Source: Candidatus Methanoperedentaceae archaeon
GTDB lineage: Archaea; Halobacteriota; Methanosarcinia; Methanosarcinales; Methanoperedenaceae
Length of the DNA stretch: 64,000 nt
Reading direction: 5' to 3'
Assembly (NCBI GenBank): GCA_003104905.1
Contig: PQAS01000050.1
Location: 1 to 64,000 of the forward strand
A model generated the notes under the pieces. That model did not search any database. It saw only the letters and a list, made by a program, of their open reading frames with translations, and was not told the DNA's origin. Below are positions 26,604-35,069 of this stretch, piece by piece. The translations under genes were made by a program, and so were the position numbers. Every line of letters begins with the position of its first letter. Positions within the stretch are counted from its first letter, which is position 1.

Positions 26604-27491
26604 TTGAAAAAAGATATTAAAAATATTATTATACTGGGTTCTCCGCATTATATACTTTTAGATATGTCCACAATATTTGGAACTGCTCTGTTCTCTCTGG
26701 GGAGATTGCCTGATTTGAACGAATGGATAATGCTCTTTGTTCTTTTCATTACAGGCTCAATAATCATGAACGGCGTTGATGTTGCAGGACATTATACTGA
26801 CAGCGATGTGGATAAATACCAGAAACCAGAAAATCCCCTCCAGAAAGGAGAGATAAATCAATTTACAATGAAACGAGCCGTCAAATATATATATATTTTG
26901 GCGATTATTTCCTTAATTACTATGTCAGTCCTGTCAGAAAACCTAACCCTTATACTGGTGGCAGTAGCAGGATGGTTCTTTGGTCACACGTATGTTACGT
27001 ACCCTATAAGGGCAAGGGCTAACTGGCTTCTTGCTTCTCCCTGGTTTTCTTCAGGACTGGCGATTATTCCTCTTTCCGGATGGGTCCTTTTTAGACAAGA
27101 AGCATCGATATATACAGCAGCCATTTTCCTGCTTTTTTTCTTTCCATTAATGGGCGAGTTCTTGACGAAAGAACTTAATCATTTAGAATATGATTCAAAA
27201 GGTGGACTTATAACACTGCCTATGGTAATTGGCAATAAATTAACAGGAATTTTAGGGGTTTTTTTTAACTTATTTTCATTTATCATACTAATCCCTATTT
27301 TTTACTTTAAAGGATTTTTTAATGAGGTTACGATTATTCTCATGTTAGCTCCCTCCCTGTTAGCAACTATTGCCTCGGCCCAGTTAATCAGGCATCCTAT
27401 AAAAAATGCCGGCAGTGCGCAGGCCTGGATCAAAATAGCTATCGTGTGGATCGGGTATGCCCTTTTAATCTCTTCACTGATTAATATATAA
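26604..27491 (+). CDS. UbiA-family prenyltransferase
   Basis: A 295-residue integral membrane protein with about eight helices. It has a first acidic motif NGVDVAGHYTDSDVDKYQKP (diverged from NDxxDxxxD) and a second in KELNHLEYDSKGGLITLP. These bind the isoprenyl diphosphate through magnesium. TTG 26604 is preferred because GGTGA lies just upstream. It differs from typical GGGP or quinone prenyltransferases in motif 1, so the acceptor is unknown. It ends the 17-27 kb operon. Confidence 0.8.
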   Translation: MKKDIKNIIILGSPHYILLDMSTIFGTALFSLGRLPDLNEWIMLFVLFITGSIIMNGVDVAGHYTDSDVDKYQKPENPLQKGEINQFTMKRAVKYIYILAIISLITMSVLSENLTLILVAVAGWFFGHTYVTYPIRARANWLLASPWFSSGLAIIPLSGWVLFRQEASIYTAAIFLLFFFPLMGEFLTKELNHLEYDSKGGLITLPMVIGNKLTGILGVFFNLFSFIILIPIFYFKGFFNEVTIILMLAPSLLATIASAQLIRHPIKNAGSAQAWIKIAIVWIGYALLISSLINI

Positions 27492-27524
27492 CATATCTTT
27501 CCCAATCAGGAATTTATACTGCAA

Positions 27525-28697
27525 TCATTTTATACACCTGGCAACCTTTTCCATGATGGTATGATCATTACCGAACTTGCATATAGAATCGCAGTGTGTA
27601 CAGAGCTCAGAGAACAAAATATATGATATTTTATTACATTCTTTCGATATAAGGGATGGTCTTTTCAATTGAGCTACAATTTCTTTCTCTCTTTGTTCGG
27701 GGGCAACTAAATAGAGAGAGATATTTTCTGAATCTGGAATGGTGAGCGCCAGATCGGTCAGGCGCAGGATACCGGAATATATGGATGTGCTTTTTTCTAC
27801 CTCATAGGCACTAACAAGTTTATTAGTGATTTTTTCAAACCAGATAACATCAATAAGACCAATAGTCTTCTTCACATCGTCCCTGGCTTCTATCTCAGGA
27901 AATTCCGGTAAACAAATAAATGAGAATTTTTCGTTGTTATATGATTTTGTTCGATCATTGGACGCCACAATAACATTATAGCCAAGAGATTTTCCAATTT
28001 TCAATAATAAATATTGGACTTTCGTATGCATGTTTTCTTCTTCGATCTCAGCCTCTATTCCCTTTTTCCTGTCTTGAATAAGTTTTTTTCTCTTTTGTTC
28101 CTCTTTCTCAATTATATTGTCAGCATTTCCACCCACAACTTTCCCTACACCGATATCGAAAAGCAATCCCGAAATTGCCCCCAGATCCTTTGATAATAGA
28201 TTCTTATATTGGTCATTTACCTGCAAAATCGTATCCCGCATCTCCAAATAGTCATTCCATGAACCAAGCTTTTTCTTTTCTCCAAATAATTCATTAATAT
28301 TTTGATTCGATAGTTTTATGATTTCCTTATAAATTTGTTCCTCTTTATTGGCTTTGAGGCACGATTCGAGGAATTGGCCAAAAATAGATTTATTTATATT
28401 GTTCTCATAGATATCCGGTATCCTGAGTTTTGGTTTCCAGTAAAATGGATGAGCTGCTCCTTCGAAAACTTGTTTTTGTTCAGTTATGGCGGTTAAAACC
28501 ACTTCGAGGGAAGAGCCTTTAAAATCATTTGGAAAAACATTCTCCTTGATGTCATTTATGACCTGCTCAACACCTCTTCGAATAGCTCCGAAGGCTTTTA
28601 ATCTCTGATCATTATCAATGAACCATGTGTTATACACACTTTCCGGATAATTTTTATATTCCTGTATAATATTCTGGATTTTTTCCCGGTCACCCAT
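27525..28697 (-). CDS. PD-(D/E)XK nuclease-like protein, orphan
   Basis: A 390-residue protein. The N-terminal two thirds are helical with a coiled-coil-like charged segment (EKEEQKRKKLIQDRKKG). The C-terminal part has the pattern IDVIWFEKITNKLVSAYEVE followed by KSTSIYSGILRLTDL, the D-x(n)-E-x-E/K arrangement of restriction-endonuclease folds that recognise self from foreign DNA. No methyltransferase or helicase lies beside it. A stand-alone defence or repair nuclease is the best guess. Confidence 0.5.
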   Translation of the reverse strand: MGDREKIQNIIQEYKNYPESVYNTWFIDNDQRLKAFGAIRRGVEQVINDIKENVFPNDFKGSSLEVVLTAITEQKQVFEGAAHPFYWKPKLRIPDIYENNINKSIFGQFLESCLKANKEEQIYKEIIKLSNQNINELFGEKKKLGSWNDYLEMRDTILQVNDQYKNLLSKDLGAISGLLFDIGVGKVVGGNADNIIEKEEQKRKKLIQDRKKGIEAEIEEENMHTKVQYLLLKIGKSLGYNVIVASNDRTKSYNNEKFSFICLPEFPEIEARDDVKKTIGLIDVIWFEKITNKLVSAYEVEKSTSIYSGILRLTDLALTIPDSENISLYLVAPEQREKEIVAQLKRPSLISKECNKISYILFSELCTHCDSICKFGNDHTIMEKVARCIK

Positions 28698-28804
28698 GTG
28701 AACACCTGATTCATCGTAATGAAGTATATTTTATCTGCATACAAATGTATTGAAAGATGATTAATTTTTCGTTCTCCGATATCATCATGGTTTTTCGATT
28801 CATA

Positions 28805-30061
28805 CTATTGATCATACCTTATCGCATCCACAGGCCGCAACTTAGCCGCATGCCTGGCCGGAATTATTCCGGATAGTATGCCTATAACAAGCGAGAAGAA
28901 AAGTGCAAACAAAATCGTTCCCGTGGTAATCGTGGCTCTCATATCTCCCCCGATACCAAGTGCCTGTATCCCCAGATAAGGGATAAGCAGGGAAATAGCC
29001 GCGCCAAATATTACACCTATGATCCCTCCCACAAATCCGAATATTCCCGATTCAATAAGGAAGAGTTTCATGATTTCCTGTTCACCTGCACCTATTGCTT
29101 TCAAGAGCCCTATCTGTTTTGTGCGTTCCATGACCGACATGAACATTGTATTGGCTATGCCAATCGCTCCTACAATAAGCGATACGGCAGCGATCGCACT
29201 TAAGAAAAGTGATAAAGTTTCGGTCACGCTGCTCATCTGTTCCCTAATAAGGGCAGACGCAATGACCGTAAAATCCTTTGTTCGCGGATTTACCTGTCTG
29301 CTACTCATAAGCTTCTGTTCGATATCTGCTTTGATATATTCAACAAGGGATGCATCTGAGGCTTTAATGACTACGGATGTAAACTGGTTATTTGACACTT
29401 TTTCCGTTATAACGTCTCTTGCCAGATCAGCAGGCATATAAATACCTGTGTCACTGCCCCCCCCAAATCCTCCGGATTGCTTGAGAATACCTACAACCCT
29501 GAAATTTTTATTTCCTATGGTGATCGGACGGTTAAGAGTCATGGATTGAAGAAATGTCCCGTGGGCAAGATTATAGCCCACAACAATAGAATTTGAATCT
29601 CCTGCCTGCAGATATCTTCCATCATCTATTCCCGTAGTATCCATCAGTCTCCAGATAGAAGTATCGACTCCGGTAACAGAAACCACGGTTTTCTCATTAT
29701 CGTACTTGAGGTCAGCTTTGCCTGAAACGAGCCCGTTAACATACATGACGCCCGGTACCTGTTTGATCACCTTGATATCTTTATCCGTGAGGTTGATAGA
29801 AGAACTTGTACTAACAGACCTGTCAGTATGCATTTCGCTGTGCACACCCGTAGCTCTGAAATATCCAGGGATAACGGTTATTATATCAGCTCCGAAGCTG
29901 CCAAGCCTCTGCTGCACATTTTCCTGCATTCCCTGGCCTATGGATATAATGGCAACAACCGAGGCCACTCCTATTATTACACCAACTATGGTTAGCCAGC
30001 TTCTCATCCTGCTTTTCCTCACATGGGAAAGAGAGAGCAGGAAGATATCCAGGAGTCTCAT
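28805..30061 (-). CDS. MacB-family ABC transporter permease
   Basis: A 418-residue permease with helix 1 (TIVGVIIGVASVVAIISIG), a MacB periplasmic core domain (about 45-270) and three C-terminal helices. MERTKQIGLLKAIGAGEQEI is the coupling motif. It overlaps the end of the upstream CARDB-type gene (ATGA) and forms an ATPase / secreted-domain / permease operon. Confidence 0.9.
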   Translation of the reverse strand: MRLLDIFLLSLSHVRKSRMRSWLTIVGVIIGVASVVAIISIGQGMQENVQQRLGSFGADIITVIPGYFRATGVHSEMHTDRSVSTSSSINLTDKDIKVIKQVPGVMYVNGLVSGKADLKYDNEKTVVSVTGVDTSIWRLMDTTGIDDGRYLQAGDSNSIVVGYNLAHGTFLQSMTLNRPITIGNKNFRVVGILKQSGGFGGGSDTGIYMPADLARDVITEKVSNNQFTSVVIKASDASLVEYIKADIEQKLMSSRQVNPRTKDFTVIASALIREQMSSVTETLSLFLSAIAAVSLIVGAIGIANTMFMSVMERTKQIGLLKAIGAGEQEIMKLFLIESGIFGFVGGIIGVIFGAAISLLIPYLGIQALGIGGDMRATITTGTILFALFFSLVIGILSGIIPARHAAKLRPVDAIRYDQ

Positions 30062-31317
30062 TCTCTTCTCTTCCTCTGGAATTTCAATCTCTGGTACATA
30101 GTTGTGATGCTTTTTCGCTGCCAGAAACCAACGATGCCAAGAAGCACGATACCGAGATAAGGAGCAAGGTTAAGTGCCTGTTTGGTGTAATTTGTCCCTC
30201 CACTATGCATCGCTGCATGCTGGTCCGCAGTTTCCTTAGAGGTCGTACCCGCTGTCCCGCCTGAAAGTTTTACAGGAAGCTTCTTTTCAAGTGTTCTTCT
30301 CACACCTCCAGCGTCGGTGTACTGTATTCTTATTACCATATCAGATCCCCCGATTTGAGAGACCTGGAAATTTGCAGATGTATAGTCTCCTGAGTTCAGA
30401 TTGCCTATCACCTGTGTGGTGCTCCCGGATACTTTGAAACTGTACTGGGCAGGAAGTTCTATACTCACAGCCCTTGCCGGATTTACACCTATGTTGGATA
30501 CACTGAGCAGGAAACTGTTTCCTGATTCCTGGTAGCTTAACTCAAAATCCGTAATCCCTGCAACACCCATTCCGATATAATCGCTGGAAGAGTAGTTCAT
30601 TCCTGAGATCTTTAAAGGTATATTATAAACACCTGTCTGGGCCTGTGAGTCAACAAGGAGAGTGAATCTTATTTCAGTTTCATCTCCCGGACTCAGGCTC
30701 CCTATGGAAAACCTTGTGCCTGAACCTACTATTGAAAATGCATTCGTCAGGTGATCCATTGCAGTATTAATATCAACATACAGGTTCCTGGCAACACCTG
30801 TCCCTTCATTCCTGAATTTCAATACGATTTCATTGGAGGAACCTGGGGCTACGCTGCCAGGAGAAGAGTTTGAAAGTGTAATTACCGGGGTACCCGAAAC
30901 AACCAGTATCATGTCCTTCTGAATCGTTGTTGCTGCTAAGTCGTTGTTTGAATCCACTGTGGCTTTTGAAGTAATATCAACCTGAAAATCGTATTCTCCT
31001 TCAACTGCGCTTTTATCAATGTGTACTTTGAACTTTGCCGTCCGCAGATCATTCCATTTTTCCAGATTTCCGATAACAACGGCATCGTCAAGAACATGTA
31101 CAGCTTTATCAGTGGCATTGTTCGCCGGAATGAGTTTCACTAAAGTTTCGGTCAAGCCTGCGCCGTAACCGGTATTTTTAATAGGAACCCAGACAAAGAC
31201 CGTATCACCGGGATACACAGGTTCATGCTCGGTCACAAGGTAAGTATTTGCCGCTGATGCGCTCTGAAGAAATAGCAGCGAAATCAGCAAAAAAATGATA
31301 TATTTTTTAAAATTCAT
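30058..31317 (-). CDS. Membrane-anchored S-layer/CARDB-like protein (COG1361 type)
   Basis: A 419-residue protein with a signal peptide (IIFLLISLLFLQSASA), several beta-sandwich repeats with the NTGxGxA pattern (IKNTGYGAGLTETLVKL, FRNEGTGVARNLYVDI, VSNIGVNPARAVSIEL), and a C-terminal helix (APYLGIVLLGIVGFW) with a basic tail. Such proteins often sit between ATPase and permease in archaea and may take the role of MacA. Confidence 0.75.
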   Translation of the reverse strand: MNFKKYIIFLLISLLFLQSASAANTYLVTEHEPVYPGDTVFVWVPIKNTGYGAGLTETLVKLIPANNATDKAVHVLDDAVVIGNLEKWNDLRTAKFKVHIDKSAVEGEYDFQVDITSKATVDSNNDLAATTIQKDMILVVSGTPVITLSNSSPGSVAPGSSNEIVLKFRNEGTGVARNLYVDINTAMDHLTNAFSIVGSGTRFSIGSLSPGDETEIRFTLLVDSQAQTGVYNIPLKISGMNYSSSDYIGMGVAGITDFELSYQESGNSFLLSVSNIGVNPARAVSIELPAQYSFKVSGSTTQVIGNLNSGDYTSANFQVSQIGGSDMVIRIQYTDAGGVRRTLEKKLPVKLSGGTAGTTSKETADQHAAMHSGGTNYTKQALNLAPYLGIVLLGIVGFWQRKSITTMYQRLKFQRKRRE

Positions 31318-31325
31318 ATTTTCAC

Positions 31326-31994
31326 CTATGCCGCAAGTTTTCCATCAACCATTCTCACAATCTGGTTCGCCCTTGCGGCGATTTTTTCATCATGCGTGAT
31401 CATAACAACCGTAACGCCACGGGCGTTTAGTTTTGAGAAGATGTCCAGTACCTCTTTTCCAGCCTCTGTATCCAGGTTGCCTGTAGGTTCATCTGCTAAA
31501 ATCAATGATGGATCTGTGGACAGAGCCCTTGCAATTGCTACCCTCTGGCTCTGGCCGCCTGAGAGCTGTGAAGGGTAATGGCGGCCGCGTTTCGAGAGCC
31601 CCACAAGTTCCAGAAGTTCTTCGGATCTGTCCCAAATATCCTCCTCGCGCAACTCATGAATCCTCATTGGAAGCTGGACGTTCTCAAGGGCGTTCAGTGT
31701 TGGATACAGGTTATGAGATTGGAAGACAAAACCAATTTTTTTGCCCCTTATTCTGGAGAGTTCTCTTTCGCTAAGAGACGATATATTCTGTCCTTCAAGG
31801 AGCACTCTGCCTTTTGTGGGGATATCAAGGCATCCTATCATGTTCATCGCAGTCGATTTACCGCTTCCGCTGGGTCCCATGACAGCCAGGAATTCGCCGG
31901 GCTTTACTTTCATGCTTAAGCCGCGAAGAGCCGGAACTTCGACTTCCCCCATCTTATATACCTTCCATACATCGTCAAGTTCAATAATGTTCAA
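31326..31994 (-). CDS. ABC transporter ATPase (MacB/LolD type)
   Basis: A 222-residue ATPase with Walker A GPSGSGKST, signature LSGGQSQR, Walker B LILADEPTGNLD and VVMITHDEK. First gene of a three-gene operon divergent from ccmE. The shared intergenic region carries three TTTACA-N5-TGTAAA sites. Confidence 0.9.
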   Translation of the reverse strand: MNIIELDDVWKVYKMGEVEVPALRGLSMKVKPGEFLAVMGPSGSGKSTAMNMIGCLDIPTKGRVLLEGQNISSLSERELSRIRGKKIGFVFQSHNLYPTLNALENVQLPMRIHELREEDIWDRSEELLELVGLSKRGRHYPSQLSGGQSQRVAIARALSTDPSLILADEPTGNLDTEAGKEVLDIFSKLNARGVTVVMITHDEKIAARANQIVRMVDGKLAA

Positions 31995-32027
31995 GGATAC
32001 CTCCTGATATTGCCAGCTTTTGAATAC

Positions 32028-32201
32028 TTTACAGGCAATGTAAACTAAATACTTTACAAGCTGTGTAAACTATATAGTTTGCGCTTTAAAAAATTAAAGT
32101 TTAGATTTCTTAAATTAAAAAATGTTTTATTTTATTTTTATAAACCACAACCTACTTAAAAAGGCAGATTCCTATTTGATTTAGTTTACATTAGTTGTAA
32201 A
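32028..32201. promoter_or_regulatory. Three TTTACA-N5-TGTAAA operator-like sites
   Basis: The sites are at 32028-32044 (spacer GGCAA), 32053-32069 (spacer AGCTG) and 32185-32201 (spacer TTAGT). Arms are identical and spacers differ, the mark of a dimeric regulator rather than a random repeat. They lie in the divergent intergenic region between the ABC operon and the ccm operon and could control both. Confidence 0.65.
32141..32160 (+). promoter_or_regulatory. Shared upstream motif, copy 4
   Basis: TAAACCACAACCTACTTAAA, 87 bases before ccmE. The motif is the best match to the copy at 13339-13358 (minus strand). The ACTTAAA end could be the TATA element; the CCACAACC part would then lie at the BRE/activator position. 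Confidence 0.5.
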
Positions 32202-32227
32202 GTTGAGAATAAATAAGAGGAACCTGA

Positions 32228-32638
32228 ATGAATAGAAAACAAAGAAACATGTTCGGCATCGGGATCGTAGTCGTACTTATATTATTTCTTGCAGTGCAGA
32301 GTTTCAGCAACGCACTCTCATTTTACTATGAAGTGGATGAATTTGTCCAGAAAGCTGATACATTAGACGGTAAAATCGTGAATGTTAATGGCACCATATT
32401 AAAAGGCTCGACAGTCTGGGTGCCGGAAAAAGCCCTTCTGACGTTTACACTTGCGGATGAAAACGCTTCGATCACCGTGGTTTCAAATCAGGGAATGCCA
32501 GGAAATTATAAAGAAGGAATTCCGGCTGTTGTTACCGGAATTTTCATAAATGGCACTTTCCAGGCAAATCAGGTCGTAACGAAATGTCCCTCTAAATACG
32601 GTGGAGACCTGGATCATGGAGAACATAACGAAACATAA
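32228..32638 (+). CDS. ccmE: Cytochrome c maturation heme chaperone CcmE, CXXXY type
   Basis: A 136-residue protein with an N-terminal membrane anchor (IGIVVVLILFLAVQ) and the OB-fold domain (DGKIVNVNGTILKGST ... YKEGIPAVVTGIF). The heme attachment motif is CPSKY (C120, Y124) rather than HXXXY, the variant known in archaea and some delta-proteobacteria. Heme would be bound covalently through cysteine. GAGGA precedes the ATG. First gene of the main ccm operon. Confidence 0.93.
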   Translation: MNRKQRNMFGIGIVVVLILFLAVQSFSNALSFYYEVDEFVQKADTLDGKIVNVNGTILKGSTVWVPEKALLTFTLADENASITVVSNQGMPGNYKEGIPAVVTGIFINGTFQANQVVTKCPSKYGGDLDHGEHNET

Positions 32639-32650
32639 AGGAGAATTTTA

Positions 32651-34660
32651 ATGGAATTAGGTGAAACAACATTAACGATAGCGCTTCTATTAAGCATATA
32701 CGCACTTGCTGCGCACATAATAGGTATATGGAAAAAGAAGATTGAACTTTTCGACAGTGCAAGGATCGCCATCATCGGGATCGCAGTGCTGACCACTATC
32801 GCATCCATCTGGCTTTTCAATCTCTTCATTACCCGTAATTTCCAGTATGAATATGTAGCTCTCTACAGCAGCCTTGACCTGTCGATGGTGTATACAATTT
32901 CTGCATTCTGGGCAGGCGCTGACGGTTCATTACTGCTATGGGCATGGCTGATCTCGATATATATTGCAGTGATCGCAGCGCGGGGAAAATCCTATGATAA
33001 CCTGATTAAGCACGCAATGCCCATAATTCTCGTCACTCTGGCTTATTTCTTCTATATGCTGCTTACGGTATCCCGCCCTTTCAGGATGCTAGATTTCATG
33101 CCTGTGGATGGAAATGGTCTCAATCCGCTGCTCCAGGATCCGGGAATGTTGTTTCACCCCACCACACTTTTCTGGGGTTACGCCGGGGTAATAATCCCGT
33201 TCGCCCTGATGATCGCAGGTATCTATCTCTCAGATGATACCTGGATATACCGCGCAAGACGCTGGGCCCTATGGGCATGGCTTGGACTGGCTCTTGGCAA
33301 CATGTTCGGCAGCTACTGGGCATATACTGTATTAAACTGGGGCGGCTTCTGGGGCTGGGACCCTGTCGAGAACGCTTCGTTCCTTCCGTGGCTCACCCTG
33401 ACTGCATTCTATCACAGCACCATGATACAGGAACGCAAAGGGGGAATGAAGTTCTGGAATATCCTGCTCATGCTTTTCACATGGGAACTCACAGTATATG
33501 GGACGCTGCTCACCCGAAGCGGGATAATCGCTTCAGTTCATACCTTCGGGGAGTCTGTGACAGCTCCGTATTATATCAATTATATGATCGTTGTCTTTGC
33601 AGCCACGCTTGCTCTTGTGGCGTGGAAATACAATTCGATACAGAGTAAGAAAGTCTTTGAATCATTCGTTTCACGTGAAGGAAGTTTCCTCTACAATAAC
33701 TGGATATTCATGGCAGCTACCGCATCGGTGCTGTGGGGCACCACATATCCACTTCTTTCTGAAGCATTCAGAGGTTACAAGGTGATGGTAGGTCCTAGTT
33801 TTTATAACCAGGTGAATGTGCCCCTTGGGATAGCGCTTCTTTTCCTGATGGCTATATGCCCGCTTATTGCATGGAGGAAGGCCTCAATATCTCATCTTAA
33901 GAGAAACTTCTCAAAACCATTAGCAACGGCATTAATTGCCGTGTTTATCGCCTTTGCTCTGGGTATCCGTGATTTCTATGCTCTCGTTGTTGCAGTTGCC
34001 GGCACTGTACTTGTCCTGTCCACTCACTTTATGGATATATCCAGGATAGTGAACAAGCAGAAAAAGCTCGAGGATGCGGGAACTTTAAAAAATATTGCCA
34101 GGGCGTTCATGAATAACCGCCGCACCTTTGGCGGCTATATGTGCCATATCGCGATTCTTATGATAATTGTAGCTGCCGCTGGTGCCGTAGTATATGAGCA
34201 GGCGCAGACCTTCAACATGAGAGTTGGCGGGACGTACAGTGTTGGAAATTATGATTTCAAGCTTACGAATATCGACCAGTATGCCCGGGGCAACAAAGAT
34301 GTACAGGCGGCATATTTTGATGTATATAAGAACGGCGAGAAAGTACTGGCAAATGCGGAAGCTCGTATGTATCATTATGTTAAACAAGAAAGCACCAATG
34401 TCAAACCCATGGCTTACACGGTGGGATTTGATGACTTATATTTCTCAGCCCAGGCTATAACAGCAGACAGCGCCACAGTTAAATTAAAAGTCATGCCTCT
34501 GATGTTCCTGATGTGGATAGGAGGATTCTACGTGCTCATCCTGGGAATCCTGGTATGCATTTCAACTGTTGTTCCGATAAGGCAAAGAGCAATATCCGAT
34601 GATATAAACGTAAATCAAAACACTAAAAATATAATAACGGAGAATGTTTATGAAACATAA
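32651..34660 (+). CDS. ccmF: Cytochrome c heme lyase subunit CcmF
   Basis: A 669-residue protein with about 14-15 membrane helices. The WWD motif is canonical (LNWGGFWGWDPVENASFLPW), histidines flank it (MLFHPTTLFWGYAG and SVHTFGES), and the WAGADGSLLLWAW loop is present. A beta-rich periplasmic domain precedes the last helix. It ligates heme from CcmE to apocytochromes. Overlaps ccmH by 11 bases. Confidence 0.94.
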   Translation: MELGETTLTIALLLSIYALAAHIIGIWKKKIELFDSARIAIIGIAVLTTIASIWLFNLFITRNFQYEYVALYSSLDLSMVYTISAFWAGADGSLLLWAWLISIYIAVIAARGKSYDNLIKHAMPIILVTLAYFFYMLLTVSRPFRMLDFMPVDGNGLNPLLQDPGMLFHPTTLFWGYAGVIIPFALMIAGIYLSDDTWIYRARRWALWAWLGLALGNMFGSYWAYTVLNWGGFWGWDPVENASFLPWLTLTAFYHSTMIQERKGGMKFWNILLMLFTWELTVYGTLLTRSGIIASVHTFGESVTAPYYINYMIVVFAATLALVAWKYNSIQSKKVFESFVSREGSFLYNNWIFMAATASVLWGTTYPLLSEAFRGYKVMVGPSFYNQVNVPLGIALLFLMAICPLIAWRKASISHLKRNFSKPLATALIAVFIAFALGIRDFYALVVAVAGTVLVLSTHFMDISRIVNKQKKLEDAGTLKNIARAFMNNRRTFGGYMCHIAILMIIVAAAGAVVYEQAQTFNMRVGGTYSVGNYDFKLTNIDQYARGNKDVQAAYFDVYKNGEKVLANAEARMYHYVKQESTNVKPMAYTVGFDDLYFSAQAITADSATVKLKVMPLMFLMWIGGFYVLILGILVCISTVVPIRQRAISDDINVNQNTKNIITENVYET

Positions 34661-35069
34661 AATAATCGCTATCTGGTTCTTCCTCCTTGTGTTCACAGTG
34701 CCTGTACTGGCTGTCACCGAGGATGAGATATTCACAAATTTAAATTGCCCCGATAAAGAAGGGTGTATTATGATCGTTGTGGATTGCACCTGTCCGAGCT
34801 CACTTGAAATAAAAGATAAGGTAAGGGCTATGCTTGACAGGGGTCTTTCTGAAAAGAAAATTTATGATAATTTGATGGCAGAATATGGAAAAGGGGTTCT
34901 TGCCACTCCTCCAAAAGAAGGTTTTGACTGGATAGTCTGGCTTGCTCTGCCTGCCGGGGTCATTGTCGGCGGGGTTGTCGTCTATAAGATCAGCAGGAAG
35001 AGAATGGATGAGAACGAGGAATTTGACATTGAATATGAAAAATTTTTACAGGAGAGAGAAAAACCATGA
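34650..35069 (+). CDS. ccmH: CcmH-family thioredox protein, first copy
   Basis: A 139-residue protein with signal peptide, the CcmH domain and one C-terminal helix. The usual LRCxxC is replaced by a longer cysteine set, LNCPDKEGC and VDCTCPSS. The later RAMLDRGLSEKKIYDNLMAEYGKGVLATPPKEG is typical. It keeps apocytochrome cysteines reduced. ATG 34650 has GGAG upstream. Confidence 0.85.
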   Translation: MKHKIIAIWFFLLVFTVPVLAVTEDEIFTNLNCPDKEGCIMIVVDCTCPSSLEIKDKVRAMLDRGLSEKKIYDNLMAEYGKGVLATPPKEGFDWIVWLALPAGVIVGGVVVYKISRKRMDENEEFDIEYEKFLQEREKP

